Assembly: GCA_002307055.1 (NCBI GenBank)
Contig: DBTM01000092.1
Location: 1 to 36,171 of the forward strand
DNA from: Clostridiales bacterium UBA1316
GTDB lineage: Bacteria; Bacillota; Clostridia; Oscillospirales; Oscillospiraceae
Direction: 5' to 3'
Length of the DNA: 36,171 nt
This document shows, in pieces, positions 1-7,427 of this stretch (positions are counted from its first letter, which is position 1; every line of letters begins with the position of its first letter). The notes below the pieces were generated by a model. That model searched no databases and was not told the origin of the DNA. It saw nothing but the letters and a program-made list of their open reading frames with translations. The position numbers and the translations under genes are program-made.

Positions 1-1710
1 CGGGATGCGATGCGGTCGGCCCGGAAAATAACGGCAGGGATGCTTGTTGTTCTGGCGTTGATCGGAACAACGTGGGTCAGGGAGTATTTATCCGGCGCCA
101 TCGTCGCCTTTATGATGATTTTCGGTGAATCATTAGAGGGCCTAACGACTGAAAGGACTAAAAACGCGGTCCGTGACCTGATCCGGCTTGTTCCCGCAAC
201 CTGCAGGAAGCTGGTTGAAGGCGTTTTTCAAGAGGCATCAATCAAAACTGTCCGCCCCGGTGACATTATTCAGATCATTCCAGGAGGCAGAATTCCGGTG
301 GACGGCGTTATCACAAAGGGTCAGATTTCTATTAATGAGGCATCGATCACGGGAGAAAGCATGCCTGCCGATAAGGGCGAGGGCGAAATGGTCTATGTCG
401 GCACATTTGTTGAAAACGGCGTGGGAGAAATCAGAACCGAGAAAATAGGAAACAGCACCGTGCTCGGCAGGATCATCAAAACCGTTCATACCGCGCAGGA
501 GAATAAGGGGCATTATCAGAAACTTGCGGATATATACGCCGCCTATTTCCTGCCGGTAATCATGGCGGTATGCCTGCTGACCGGCATTGTAACGCGCGAT
601 ATTATGCGCATCATGACGATCCTTGTAATTGCCTGCCCCTGCGCGCTTATCCTGGCGACGCCGACGGCTGTCATCGCCAGCGTGGGTAACGCCGCAAAAA
701 AAGGCGTCGTTTTAAAAGGCGGCGATGCCATTGAAAAGCTGGCCAAGGTCACAACAATCTGTCTGGATAAGACAGGCACACTGACAAAAGGAAAACCGGC
801 TGTCGTCGCTGTCATGTTTTGCGGAGAAGAAGCAGAAATGCTCGAGACTCTCGGTATTGCCGAAAAGAACTCGCAGCATCCGATAGCCAAAGCGGTCCTT
901 CAATACTTGAAGACTGATAAAAACATGGACACCGACAGCTTGCCGGATGGTGCGTTTGAAATGCTGTTAGGCCGAGGCGTTCAGGTTGTCCATGAGGAAA
1001 CGCTTTATGAGGTTTCTAACTGGAAATGCATGGAGGACATGTCCGAGCCAAGCCCAGACCTGATATCTTTTCTGTACGAGCAGGAGGGCTTTGGGCGAAC
1101 CGTTATGATCGTCAGCAAAAACAGAAAACCTCTGGGTGTTATATCAGTTGCTGACACGTTAAGAGACGGTGCTTTCGAAACAATTCATCGGTTAAAAAAA
1201 ATGGGTATATCAAAAATTATCATGCTGACTGGCGATAATGAGAGCACGGCAAGGGCGATATGCGAGGAAGCAGGTATAGATGAATTCCATGCCAATCTTC
1301 TGCCGGATGAAAAGCTCAATTATTTACAGGAGCTTAAAAAGCAGGGCGAGAAAATTGCCATGGTCGGTGACGGCGTCAACGATGCGCCCGCCCTGGCGTT
1401 GGCAGATGTGGGCATCGCGATGGGCGGTGCCGGGACGGAGGTTGCCATCGAGACCGCCGATATTGCGCTGATGTCCGATAACATCAATGCATTACCCTTT
1501 ACCTACGCGTTGTCAAAACAGACTTACCGGATTATTGGCCAAAATATCTTCGTTTTTGCTTGTGTTGTCAACGTTCTCGGTGTAACGTTTTCGTCCCTTG
1601 GTTTTTTGAATCCCGTGATTGGCGCGATCATACATAACGCTTCCTCAGTTTTTGTGGTGCTGAACTCCGCAAAAATGCTGACATGGGGTAAGAAGCTGGA
1701 GAATAGGTGA
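1..1710 (+). CDS. Heavy-metal P1B-type ATPase, 5' end cut by window edge
   Basis: Membrane P-type ATPase that moves a transition metal across the cytoplasmic membrane, probably as an exporter. The frame is open from base 1 and the first in-window ATG (position 10) lies inside the protein, so the N-terminal metal-binding region and first helices are missing. Counting from that ATG: actuator motif TGES at 114-117, the transmembrane metal site CPC at 209-211, phosphorylation site DKTGT at 253-257, the P1B HP dipeptide at 290-291, then TGDN and GDGVND hinge motifs. The last helix carries HNASSVFVVLNS, typical of the family. CPC fits Cu/Ag or Zn/Cd/Pb subgroups better than the SPC cobalt subgroup, yet the gene is followed after one base by cbiQ and leads the cobalt-import operon. 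The substrate is therefore open. Confidence 0.9.
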   Translation, partial: RDAMRSARKITAGMLVVLALIGTTWVREYLSGAIVAFMMIFGESLEGLTTERTKNAVRDLIRLVPATCRKLVEGVFQEASIKTVRPGDIIQIIPGGRIPVDGVITKGQISINEASITGESMPADKGEGEMVYVGTFVENGVGEIRTEKIGNSTVLGRIIKTVHTAQENKGHYQKLADIYAAYFLPVIMAVCLLTGIVTRDIMRIMTILVIACPCALILATPTAVIASVGNAAKKGVVLKGGDAIEKLAKVTTICLDKTGTLTKGKPAVVAVMFCGEEAEMLETLGIAEKNSQHPIAKAVLQYLKTDKNMDTDSLPDGAFEMLLGRGVQVVHEETLYEVSNWKCMEDMSEPSPDLISFLYEQEGFGRTVMIVSKNRKPLGVISVADTLRDGAFETIHRLKKMGISKIIMLTGDNESTARAICEEAGIDEFHANLLPDEKLNYLQELKKQGEKIAMVGDGVNDAPALALADVGIAMGGAGTEVAIETADIALMSDNINALPFTYALSKQTYRIIGQNIFVFACVVNVLGVTFSSLGFLNPVIGAIIHNASSVFVVLNSAKMLTWGKKLENR

Positions 1711-1711
1711 T

Positions 1712-2623
1712 ATGGAAAAATACATTGTCTTAGCTGCGATGCTCATCCTCTCCATTACTATCTTTGGTATCAAGCACCGTGATGGTCACACACACGGCGG
1801 CGGAGCGCACGGACACCGTCATATCAGGCATAAGCATGGGTCGTGGGTTTCAATCGATTACTTCGCGTATTCCTCCAAAATCAGGGGGTGGAACGCGATG
1901 TTCAAGGTCCTGCTTTCACTGGTGACAATCATTTTGTGCATCACACTGAACAATGTGTACGTTTCCGTTGTTGTGATTCTCGCAATGGCCTTTCTTGTCA
2001 TCGAGGTAGGGGGCTTGACGTTCCACGATTACCTGTCGGTGCTTTCCATACCTCTGTCATTTATACTCATCAGCGTCATTGCTATTATCCTCGATTTCGC
2101 GGGACACCCCATCGGCAGATACTCCCTGAATTTAGGCTTTACCTATCTCTACACCACACCTGCGATGCTGGAAAACGGCATTCATCTGATGCTGAAGATT
2201 ATCGCGTCTATCAGCGCACTACAGCTGATGATCCTGACGACGCCCTCCACCGAAATTATTTCCGTCTTGCGAAAGACACATGTGCCACAAGGCTTTATCG
2301 ACCTGATGAATATGATCTACCGGTATATTTTTATTCTGCTGGAGGTGTTCGCCAAAATGAAAGACTCCGCGGAATCCCGCCTGGGCTACCGCTGTTTTAA
2401 GACTGCCTGCTTTACGTTTGGGCAGGTCGCAAGCAATATGCTCGTTCTGTCTTTGAAAAAGGCCGGCGCTTATTACGATGCCATGGAAGCGCGATGCTAT
2501 GACGGCGAGCTGAGATTTTTGGAGGAAGAGAAAAAAGCGGAGATCCGGCAGATTATTCCGGCAGCGGCGTTCATTTTATACCTGCTGCTGTTATGGTTCC
2601 TGACAAGAGAGGTTGTGCGTTAA
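1712..2623 (+). CDS. cbiQ: Cobalt ECF transporter T component CbiQ with His-rich N-terminus
   Basis: Integral membrane T component of an energy-coupling-factor cobalt (or nickel) importer, linking the CbiO ATPase to CbiM. The protein has 303 residues with several hydrophobic segments and a central T-component region (residues about 190-260) of the kind that contacts the ATPase. Residues about 22-43 form a His-rich stretch, including HTHGGGAHGHRH, after the first helix; this is a likely metal-binding loop. The ATG lies one base after the ATPase stop, with GGAG-like sequence just upstream. Its TAA overlaps the ATG of cbiO (TAATG), indicating translational coupling. Neighbours CbiO, CbiM and CbiN support the assignment. 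Cobalt versus nickel cannot be settled from sequence alone. Confidence 0.87.
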   Translation: MEKYIVLAAMLILSITIFGIKHRDGHTHGGGAHGHRHIRHKHGSWVSIDYFAYSSKIRGWNAMFKVLLSLVTIILCITLNNVYVSVVVILAMAFLVIEVGGLTFHDYLSVLSIPLSFILISVIAIILDFAGHPIGRYSLNLGFTYLYTTPAMLENGIHLMLKIIASISALQLMILTTPSTEIISVLRKTHVPQGFIDLMNMIYRYIFILLEVFAKMKDSAESRLGYRCFKTACFTFGQVASNMLVLSLKKAGAYYDAMEARCYDGELRFLEEEKKAEIRQIIPAAAFILYLLLLWFLTREVVR

Positions 2624-3501
2624 TGAGAAATAGAGTGCTAAAGGTTGAAAATCTTCATTATGAGTATGGAAACGGAAAGGCCGCGCTGGACGGCGTCAAT
2701 ATCGAAATATACGAAGGCGAGAAAATCGCCGTCGTCGGGTCCAATGGTTCGGGAAAGTCTACATTTTTTTTGAATATCAATGGTGTCTACGCCCTAACGG
2801 ATGGGAAAATTACATACAGAGAAATGCCGGTCACCAAAAAGAACTTGAACGAGCTTCGGAAACACATCGGCATTGTCTTTCAGGATGCCGACAATCAGAT
2901 CATCGCCTCGACGGTTCGTGCGGAGATTAGCTTCGGGCCGATGAACCTGAGGCTTCCCAAGGAGGAGGTGCTCGAACGCGTCAAAGAGGCGATAACCTAT
3001 ATGAATCTAACGGGTTTTGAGGACCGGCCGCCACACTATCTCAGCGGCGGCGAAAAAAAGCGCGTGAGTATTGCCGATATTGTGGCGATGAAGCCCGATA
3101 TCATGATATTTGACGAGCCGACAGCGTCTTTGGACCCGCTGAACGCCATGATGCTGGAGGAAGTGCTGTATAAGCTCTGCGGTGAGGACAAAACGATGCT
3201 GATTTCTACGCATGATGTGGATTTTGCTTACAGATGGGCTGAACGCGTTCTTGTATTCTGCAACGGTAAAATCATCGCGGACGGAACGCCGCTAGAAATA
3301 TTCAGCAATTCCGAGGTGATGAAACAGGCAAATTTAAAGCGGCCGGCCATGCTGGATGTTTACGAAATGCTTGTGGAAAACAAGATACTTCCAGACGCTC
3401 AGGCCTATCCTAAGAGGCCGAGAGATTTGAGAGCCATTTTGGAGAATAAAGATGCAATTTCTGGCAATTTCTGCCTGAAATATATAAACATGGAGGCGTA
3501 A
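2623..3501 (+). CDS. cbiO: Cobalt ECF transporter ATPase CbiO
   Basis: Cytoplasmic ABC ATPase that powers the CbiMNQO importer. Walker A is GSNGSGKST at residues 39-47; it is followed by a Q-loop (FQDADNQI), the ABC signature LSGGEKKR, Walker B ending in IFDEPTASLD, and an H-loop STHD. The start is the ATG at 2623, which overlaps the cbiQ stop. An in-frame ATG at 2593 lies inside cbiQ and is less likely. At 292 residues it is normal for the family, and as the only ATPase in this operon it presumably works as a homodimer. cbiM starts 2 bases after its stop. Confidence 0.93.
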   Translation: MRNRVLKVENLHYEYGNGKAALDGVNIEIYEGEKIAVVGSNGSGKSTFFLNINGVYALTDGKITYREMPVTKKNLNELRKHIGIVFQDADNQIIASTVRAEISFGPMNLRLPKEEVLERVKEAITYMNLTGFEDRPPHYLSGGEKKRVSIADIVAMKPDIMIFDEPTASLDPLNAMMLEEVLYKLCGEDKTMLISTHDVDFAYRWAERVLVFCNGKIIADGTPLEIFSNSEVMKQANLKRPAMLDVYEMLVENKILPDAQAYPKRPRDLRAILENKDAISGNFCLKYINMEA

Positions 3502-3503
3502 TT

Positions 3504-4250
3504 ATGAAAAAAAAGCAAAAGATCGCACTGACAATTTCCGCAGTCATCGCGCTCGCCTTTGGGGTCATTCCGGTAGCCGGAGCCATGCACATCATGGAAG
3601 GTTACCTGCCGGCAGGCTACTGCATCATGTGGGGTGCTTTCTGCATCCCGTTTCTTGTGATCGGCTGGCAGTCCATCAAGAAAACCCTGGCGGCACACCG
3701 CAAATCCATCACCATCCTAGCCATTACAGGAGCCTATATTTTTGTGCTGTCTTCCTTGAAAATCCCATCAGTCACAGGCAGCTGCTCGCATATGACCGGC
3801 ACGGGCCTCGGCGCGATTCTGTTTGGGCCGACCGCCGTCAGCATTCTGGGTATCATCGTTCTGATATTTCAGGCCATCCTGCTCGCCCATGGCGGCCTCA
3901 CGACGCTGGGCGCCAACTGCTTTTCCATGGCGATCGCGGGCCCGCTCGTCTCGCTCGGCCTTTATAAGCTCTGCAAAACCCTGAAGGCCCCTCGAGCTGT
4001 GAGCATTTTCATCGCTGCAATGATCGGCGACTTGTTTACTTACTGTGTGACGAGTGTTCAGCTGGCCCTCGCGTATCCCTCCCCGCAGGGCGGCGTATTG
4101 ACATCGGCGCTGAAGTTCCTGGGCGTTTTCGCACCAACGCAGGTTCCGCTGGCCGTGATCGAAGGTATTCTGACAGTTGTTATTATCTATGCTCTTGAAA
4201 CATACGCGAAGTCTGAACTGACAGATATCGGATTTATAAAGGTGGGTTAA
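3504..4250 (+). CDS. cbiM: Cobalt ECF transporter substrate-binding S component CbiM
   Basis: Substrate-specificity membrane protein of the cobalt/nickel ECF importer. The diagnostic MHIMEGYLP motif lies at residues 28-36, behind a Lys-rich, hydrophobic leader ending in AGA (25-27). Signal-peptidase cleavage after residue 27 would expose Met-His as the new N-terminus; in the characterised NikM/CbiM family that N-terminal Met-His chelates the metal. Further helices and a conserved SVTGSCSHMTGTGLGA segment carrying another potential metal-ligand His follow. Length is 248 residues including the leader. It sits between cbiO (2-base gap) and cbiN (4-base gap). Confidence 0.92.
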   Translation: MKKKQKIALTISAVIALAFGVIPVAGAMHIMEGYLPAGYCIMWGAFCIPFLVIGWQSIKKTLAAHRKSITILAITGAYIFVLSSLKIPSVTGSCSHMTGTGLGAILFGPTAVSILGIIVLIFQAILLAHGGLTTLGANCFSMAIAGPLVSLGLYKLCKTLKAPRAVSIFIAAMIGDLFTYCVTSVQLALAYPSPQGGVLTSALKFLGVFAPTQVPLAVIEGILTVVIIYALETYAKSELTDIGFIKVG

Positions 4251-4254
4251 AAAA

Positions 4255-4593
4255 ATGAAAATAAAAACTAAGGTTATAATTTTGCTCGCTATCGCCCTCT
4301 TGATCGCGCTGGTTCCGTTATTTGTTCTTAAAGGTGCCGAATTCAGCGGCTCCGACGACGCGGGCAGTAATATGGTAAACGAGATTACGGGCGGCGAGTA
4401 CCATCCGTGGATGACACCGGTCTTGGAACAACTTATAGGCGGCGAGCTGCCAGGTGAAGTCGAGAGCCTGCTCTTCTGCGTACAGACAGGAATCGGTGTT
4501 GGTATTATTGCGTTCTTTATGGGCAGGCTTGTAGAAAGAAAAAAGAACGTAACAAAACTAAGCCCAAAGCAAGTTTCAGCTGGTAGTAAATAA
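4255..4593 (+). CDS. cbiN: Cobalt ECF transporter small subunit CbiN
   Basis: Small two-helix membrane subunit needed with CbiM for cobalt transport in CbiMNQO systems. It is 112 aa long, with one N-terminal helix (about residues 7-26), an extracytoplasmic segment containing the family-typical GGEYHPWM, and a second helix (about 80-100) followed by a basic tail. The ATG is 4 bases after the cbiM stop. It is the last gene of the operon; no strong terminator is visible before the promoter of the next unit. Confidence 0.88.
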   Translation: MKIKTKVIILLAIALLIALVPLFVLKGAEFSGSDDAGSNMVNEITGGEYHPWMTPVLEQLIGGELPGEVESLLFCVQTGIGVGIIAFFMGRLVERKKNVTKLSPKQVSAGSK

Positions 4594-4637
4594 GCCTGAC
4601 AGATATGATACTGAGTCTGCAAATTACTTAATTACCA

Positions 4638-4666
4638 TTGACAGGAAAAATCATTTGTGTTACCCT
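4638..4666 (+). promoter_or_regulatory. Putative sigma-A promoter for the cobalamin riboswitch transcript
   Basis: TTGACA at 4638-4643 is separated by 17 bases from TACCCT at 4661-4666. The -35 is perfect, the -10 weak. Expected initiation near 4673 is just upstream of the riboswitch P1 stem, which suits its role. Confidence 0.55.
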
Positions 4667-4686
4667 AAATAAGAAAATAGAATATT

Positions 4687-4923
4687 ATTTCAAGTGTTCC
4701 CTTTGGCGCAGCGGACGATGTCCGGTTGCCTTAGGGGAAGAATAGGGAATCGGGTGAGAAACCCGGACGGTACCGCCGCTGTATGCGTTGAGGCCGCGCT
4801 CGTTGACGAAAGTCAGTCATTGGGGAAACCTGAGAAGGCAGAGCATAAGCCGCAGGGAAATAATCTGAACTATCGTATCAGATAATTGACCATATGCGTA
4901 AGTCAGAAGACCTGCTTTGAAAT
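4687..4923 (+). ncRNA. Cobalamin riboswitch (aptamer)
   Basis: Conserved cobalamin-aptamer blocks occur in order: GGTTGCC near 4724, AATAGGGAA at 4741-4749, a GGGTGAGAAACCC hairpin with ACGGTACCGCCGCTGTA after it, an AGTCAGTCAT block near 4811, and the 3' block AAGTCAGAAGACCTGC ending near 4915. ATTTCAA at 4687-4693 pairs with TTGAAAT at 4917-4923 to form P1, which fixes the boundaries. An intrinsic terminator follows within 60 bases, so it probably acts by transcription attenuation, lowering expression of the downstream genes when cobalamin is plentiful. Confidence 0.93.
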
Positions 4924-4967
4924 TGCTCTGCTTACTTGTTGGTAGAAACAGAGCCTAGTTAATTGTA

Positions 4968-5022
4968 CAGGAATACGGCTGTGACAATCGTAATAGATTG
5001 TTGCAGCCGTTTTTATATTCCT
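4968..5022 (+). terminator. Riboswitch-associated intrinsic terminator
   Basis: ACGGCTG (4975-4981) pairs with CAGCCGT (5004-5010), with an inner CAATC/GATTG stem, followed by TTTTTAT. An outer CAGGAATA/TATTCCTG arm extends the stem. Upstream, GCAGAGCATAAGC near 4838 is complementary to GCTCTGCTTAC near 4925, a candidate for alternative pairing between aptamer and terminator. Confidence 0.85.
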
Positions 5023-5062
5023 GAAGGAAGCCTCTCACTGCTTCTTAATTCCCTTTTCGCGC

Positions 5063-5096
5063 TGGCCACGGGCTGCTCTTCTCCAGCCCGTGGCCA
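5063..5096 (+). repeat. 13-bp perfect hairpin in the riboswitch-to-DUF2292 leader
   Basis: TGGCCACGGGCTG (5063-5075) and its exact reverse complement (5084-5096) flank an 8-base loop. No T-run follows on either strand, so it is not a standard terminator. Together with a second hairpin, GGCGGTA/TACCGCC near 5155-5175, it fills the otherwise empty 5023-5249 leader. It may be a transcript processing or stabilising structure. Confidence 0.7.
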
Positions 5097-5249
5097 AGAA
5101 AAACGCCAGCTTTCTTCTGATAGTTGACATGTGAACTCCTGTGGGTGCGCGCCGGGCGGTATTGCGACTACCGCCTGGGATGCGGCTCAAAGATGCCACG
5201 AGATGAAAAATTGTGAATACAAGCTGTTGATAGAAACGGATGTGACAAT

Positions 5250-5408
5250 ATGCAAGATAAAAATCAGGACAAACACTTGATTTTGAACGAGCAGGAACAG
5301 CGCCTTGTTCAAATGATCCGCGAGTTGAAATACGGAGAATTACATATTTTCGTTTCAGACGGCAAGCCGGTAAGAGCAGAGGTAATCAAAAAAAGCGTAA
5401 AACTATAA
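5250..5408 (+). CDS. YezD-like small protein (DUF2292)
   Basis: A 52-residue ORF starting at ATG 5250. The C-terminal half has the DUF2292/YezD pattern: IRELKYGELHIFVSDG followed by a PVRAE...KKSVKL tail. The family is small, with no confirmed biochemical function. The start is chosen because the match to the family begins soon after it; upstream Shine-Dalgarno support is weak (GAAACGGATG). It is the first gene after the riboswitch terminator and is followed by its own terminator. A link to corrinoid or sulfur metabolism is inferred from position only. Confidence 0.68.
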   Translation: MQDKNQDKHLILNEQEQRLVQMIRELKYGELHIFVSDGKPVRAEVIKKSVKL

Positions 5409-5435
5409 GCATGAACTGACCGAACAACGGAGGTT

Positions 5436-5477
5436 CGGCAGACCGGGAGCAAACCCGCGTCTGCCGGGCTTCTTTTT
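5436..5477 (+). terminator. Intrinsic terminator after the DUF2292 gene
   Basis: CGGCAGAC (5436-5443) pairs with GTCTGCCG (5459-5466), with an inner GGG/CCC, then GGCTTCTTTTT. CCGAAC (5420-5425) can also pair with GTTCGG (5433-5438), which would compete with the left arm. It separates the DUF2292 gene from the large surface-protein genes, so those may depend on read-through or a second promoter. Confidence 0.75.
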
Positions 5478-5634
5478 GTGAAGGAGAGCCCTGACGAACC
5501 GGTCTGATCACCCTGCCGCTGGTACATCAAGCGCTCCTGCGGTGAGGTACGCAAATAAGTCCACGCATTGGGAATCCCGGCCGGAAACCCACGGAAGATA
5601 TAAAAAACGACGATTTGTTGAAAGGAGTAAAATC

Positions 5635-7341
5635 ATGCTAACAAAAGGAAAACGTATTCCACGTATCCTCGTCATCATCCTTACCCTGGCAATGCTGATA
5701 GGTGCTTTGTCCATAAGTGCTTCCGCCACTGTACCGACCTATGACGGGGTAGCCATGCAGTTTGGCGATCCCAATTACGCTTCCACTCCTCCGGAGAGCC
5801 TGATGACCATCACCGGTAGCGGCACGTCGTACACGGCCAATTACACAGGTTCCGACAGCGCCTATTTCTATCCGGACACATTGAGTCTGTACGCTTATTA
5901 CAATTACACTACTACATCCCTTGAAGCCGGCGGCGGCGCCCAATTCGCTACATATTCGGGCGGCGTGGCAACCCTGCACAGCAGCTTAACGCCTTCCGCT
6001 AACATCAACGAAGGGGTGAGATCCGACGTCTACACCGTAAAGCTGACCGCAGCCGGTACTGTTACCGTAAAGGACGGCTCCACAACGCTGGTTACCCTGA
6101 GTTTCAGTGCTCCCCTGGACAACTTCCCCTCCGCCAGCGGCGCGACGCCCAATGCCCTTATGGGCTATCTGCCCTTGGGGCAGTATGCCACCGGCTCCGG
6201 CTGGGGCAGCCCCTATTCCAACGGCACGACCACCACGGGCACGACGCCAAAAATCGTCGGCGCCTACTCCGCCACCGGCGTATCCTTGGGCGCGGCGGGC
6301 GGCTATGTCCAGTATTCCTTTACGAATCCTATTCCCAACACCGCAACAAATCCCTACGGCGTTGACTTCATCGTCTACGGCAACGCCTTTAACGGCAACC
6401 CTGAGGCGGCGGCCGTCAAGATTTCCTCAAACGGTACCACATGGTATGATCTGGCGGGTTCGCTCTATTATTCCGCCAATACCATCCGTAACGCCGACAT
6501 CACCTATACCCTGAGCGGCAGCGACATCCTGTATTCCATCACCGCGCCGCAGCTCTCCAGCGCTATCACTGGGACCTTTAAGGCCAGCGGCTCGGCCTGG
6601 TATCCCACGACGGCGAGATACGGCGGTGTGTGGCAGATTTCCGGCGCCACCGTGGGCGCCAGCTCCTACACATCCTCCTCGGTTACCTATTCCGGCGTGA
6701 CCCTTGTGAAGGATACCGACACGACAAACGACTACCAGTTCGGTTACGCCGACGTCCACATCAACGGCTCGAGCTATGGCACCGTCGTGAATCCATACAC
6801 CATCGCCAACACGGGCACCGGCGGCGACGGTTATGACATCTCCTGGGCTGTCGACGCAAACGGCCAGCCGGTAGACCTGTCCAGCATCCGGTATGTCAGG
6901 GTCTACACGTCTGCCGCGATGAACAGCACGGGCACCGCCATGACCGTCCCCGGCATCTTCGGCGAAACGTCCGCCGAGGTCTGCGGGATTTACACGCCTA
7001 CGAACCAGGCGGAGGATGACATCGATCCAACTGGATTTGCGACAATAGCTGCCAGCGCCGGATCAACGTCCGGCAATCCCATTGTGGACGACATACTTAA
7101 AATGACCACGGTAACCGTTCCGTCCGGTACGAATTCTACAACGTTAACAATCACCCATTCAACGGCGCTCCGCTTGTACGGCGAGACAGCGAGCAGCAGC
7201 GCGCTGATCAGTTCCGGCAGCACGATGACCTTCAGCCGCAGTAACGGCACAACGCAGTACGCGCGCGTCATCGCGCAGGGCCTCAGCGGCACGGACAACG
7301 CGCTGGCCAGCGTCACCGTTCTGAAGGTCGTTTTCTCGTAA
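5635..7341 (+). CDS. Secreted surface protein resembling Bacteroides B12-binding (BtuH-type) surface proteins
   Basis: A 568-residue exported protein. The ATG at 5635 is chosen because AAAGGAG lies 9 bases upstream and a signal peptide follows directly (basic start, hydrophobic core, ASA near residue 28); an in-frame ATG at 5542 has neither. The core (about residues 222-450) reads GGYVQYSF ... GVDFIVYGNAFNG ... VKISSNGTTWYDLAGS ... ITYT. This is the same order of motifs I recall from Bacteroidetes cell-surface proteins encoded beside BtuB and reported to bind cobalamin. The C-terminal about 110 residues are a Thr/Ser-rich beta-type domain. No SLH, LPXTG or lipobox is visible, so how it is retained is unclear. 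Its position downstream of a cobalamin riboswitch supports a corrinoid-binding role, but that role is inferred; it could be a generic carbohydrate-binding-like fold. Confidence 0.6.
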   Translation: MLTKGKRIPRILVIILTLAMLIGALSISASATVPTYDGVAMQFGDPNYASTPPESLMTITGSGTSYTANYTGSDSAYFYPDTLSLYAYYNYTTTSLEAGGGAQFATYSGGVATLHSSLTPSANINEGVRSDVYTVKLTAAGTVTVKDGSTTLVTLSFSAPLDNFPSASGATPNALMGYLPLGQYATGSGWGSPYSNGTTTTGTTPKIVGAYSATGVSLGAAGGYVQYSFTNPIPNTATNPYGVDFIVYGNAFNGNPEAAAVKISSNGTTWYDLAGSLYYSANTIRNADITYTLSGSDILYSITAPQLSSAITGTFKASGSAWYPTTARYGGVWQISGATVGASSYTSSSVTYSGVTLVKDTDTTNDYQFGYADVHINGSSYGTVVNPYTIANTGTGGDGYDISWAVDANGQPVDLSSIRYVRVYTSAAMNSTGTAMTVPGIFGETSAEVCGIYTPTNQAEDDIDPTGFATIAASAGSTSGNPIVDDILKMTTVTVPSGTNSTTLTITHSTALRLYGETASSSALISSGSTMTFSRSNGTTQYARVIAQGLSGTDNALASVTVLKVVFS

Positions 7342-7372
7342 AGCTAAAAACACCAGACTAAAAATCTCTATG

Positions 7373-7427
7373 AGGAGGCCTGCCGTGGATGTGTCTATAC
7401 ACATCCACGGCAAATGAAATAAAGTGA
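7373..7427 (+). promoter_or_regulatory. Unusual translation start region: Shine-Dalgarno, 12-codon leader ORF and 14-bp hairpin before a GTG start
   Basis: AGGAGG at 7373-7378 lies 45 bases from the GTG at 7424, too far for direct use. Between them TGCCGTGGATGTGT (7381-7394) pairs perfectly with 7399-7412, leaving a 4-base loop. Folding it would bring AGGAGG to about 13 bases from the GTG. Alternatively AGGAGG serves an ATG at 7389, 10 bases away, which opens a 12-codon ORF whose TGA (7425-7427) overlaps the GTG; that would couple translation. Confidence 0.55.

Noticed and set aside
3768..4622. 284-codon frame on the minus strand across cbiM and cbiN.
   Set aside because: It is fully covered by two well-supported genes on +, is low in hydrophobic or domain features and has no family match.
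5150..5190. GGGCGGTATTGCG resembles the T-box antiterminator sequence GGGTGGTACCGCG.
   Set aside because: There are three mismatches, the piece is better explained by the local GGCGGTA/TACCGCC hairpin, and there is no specifier stem upstream because the B12 riboswitch terminator lies there.
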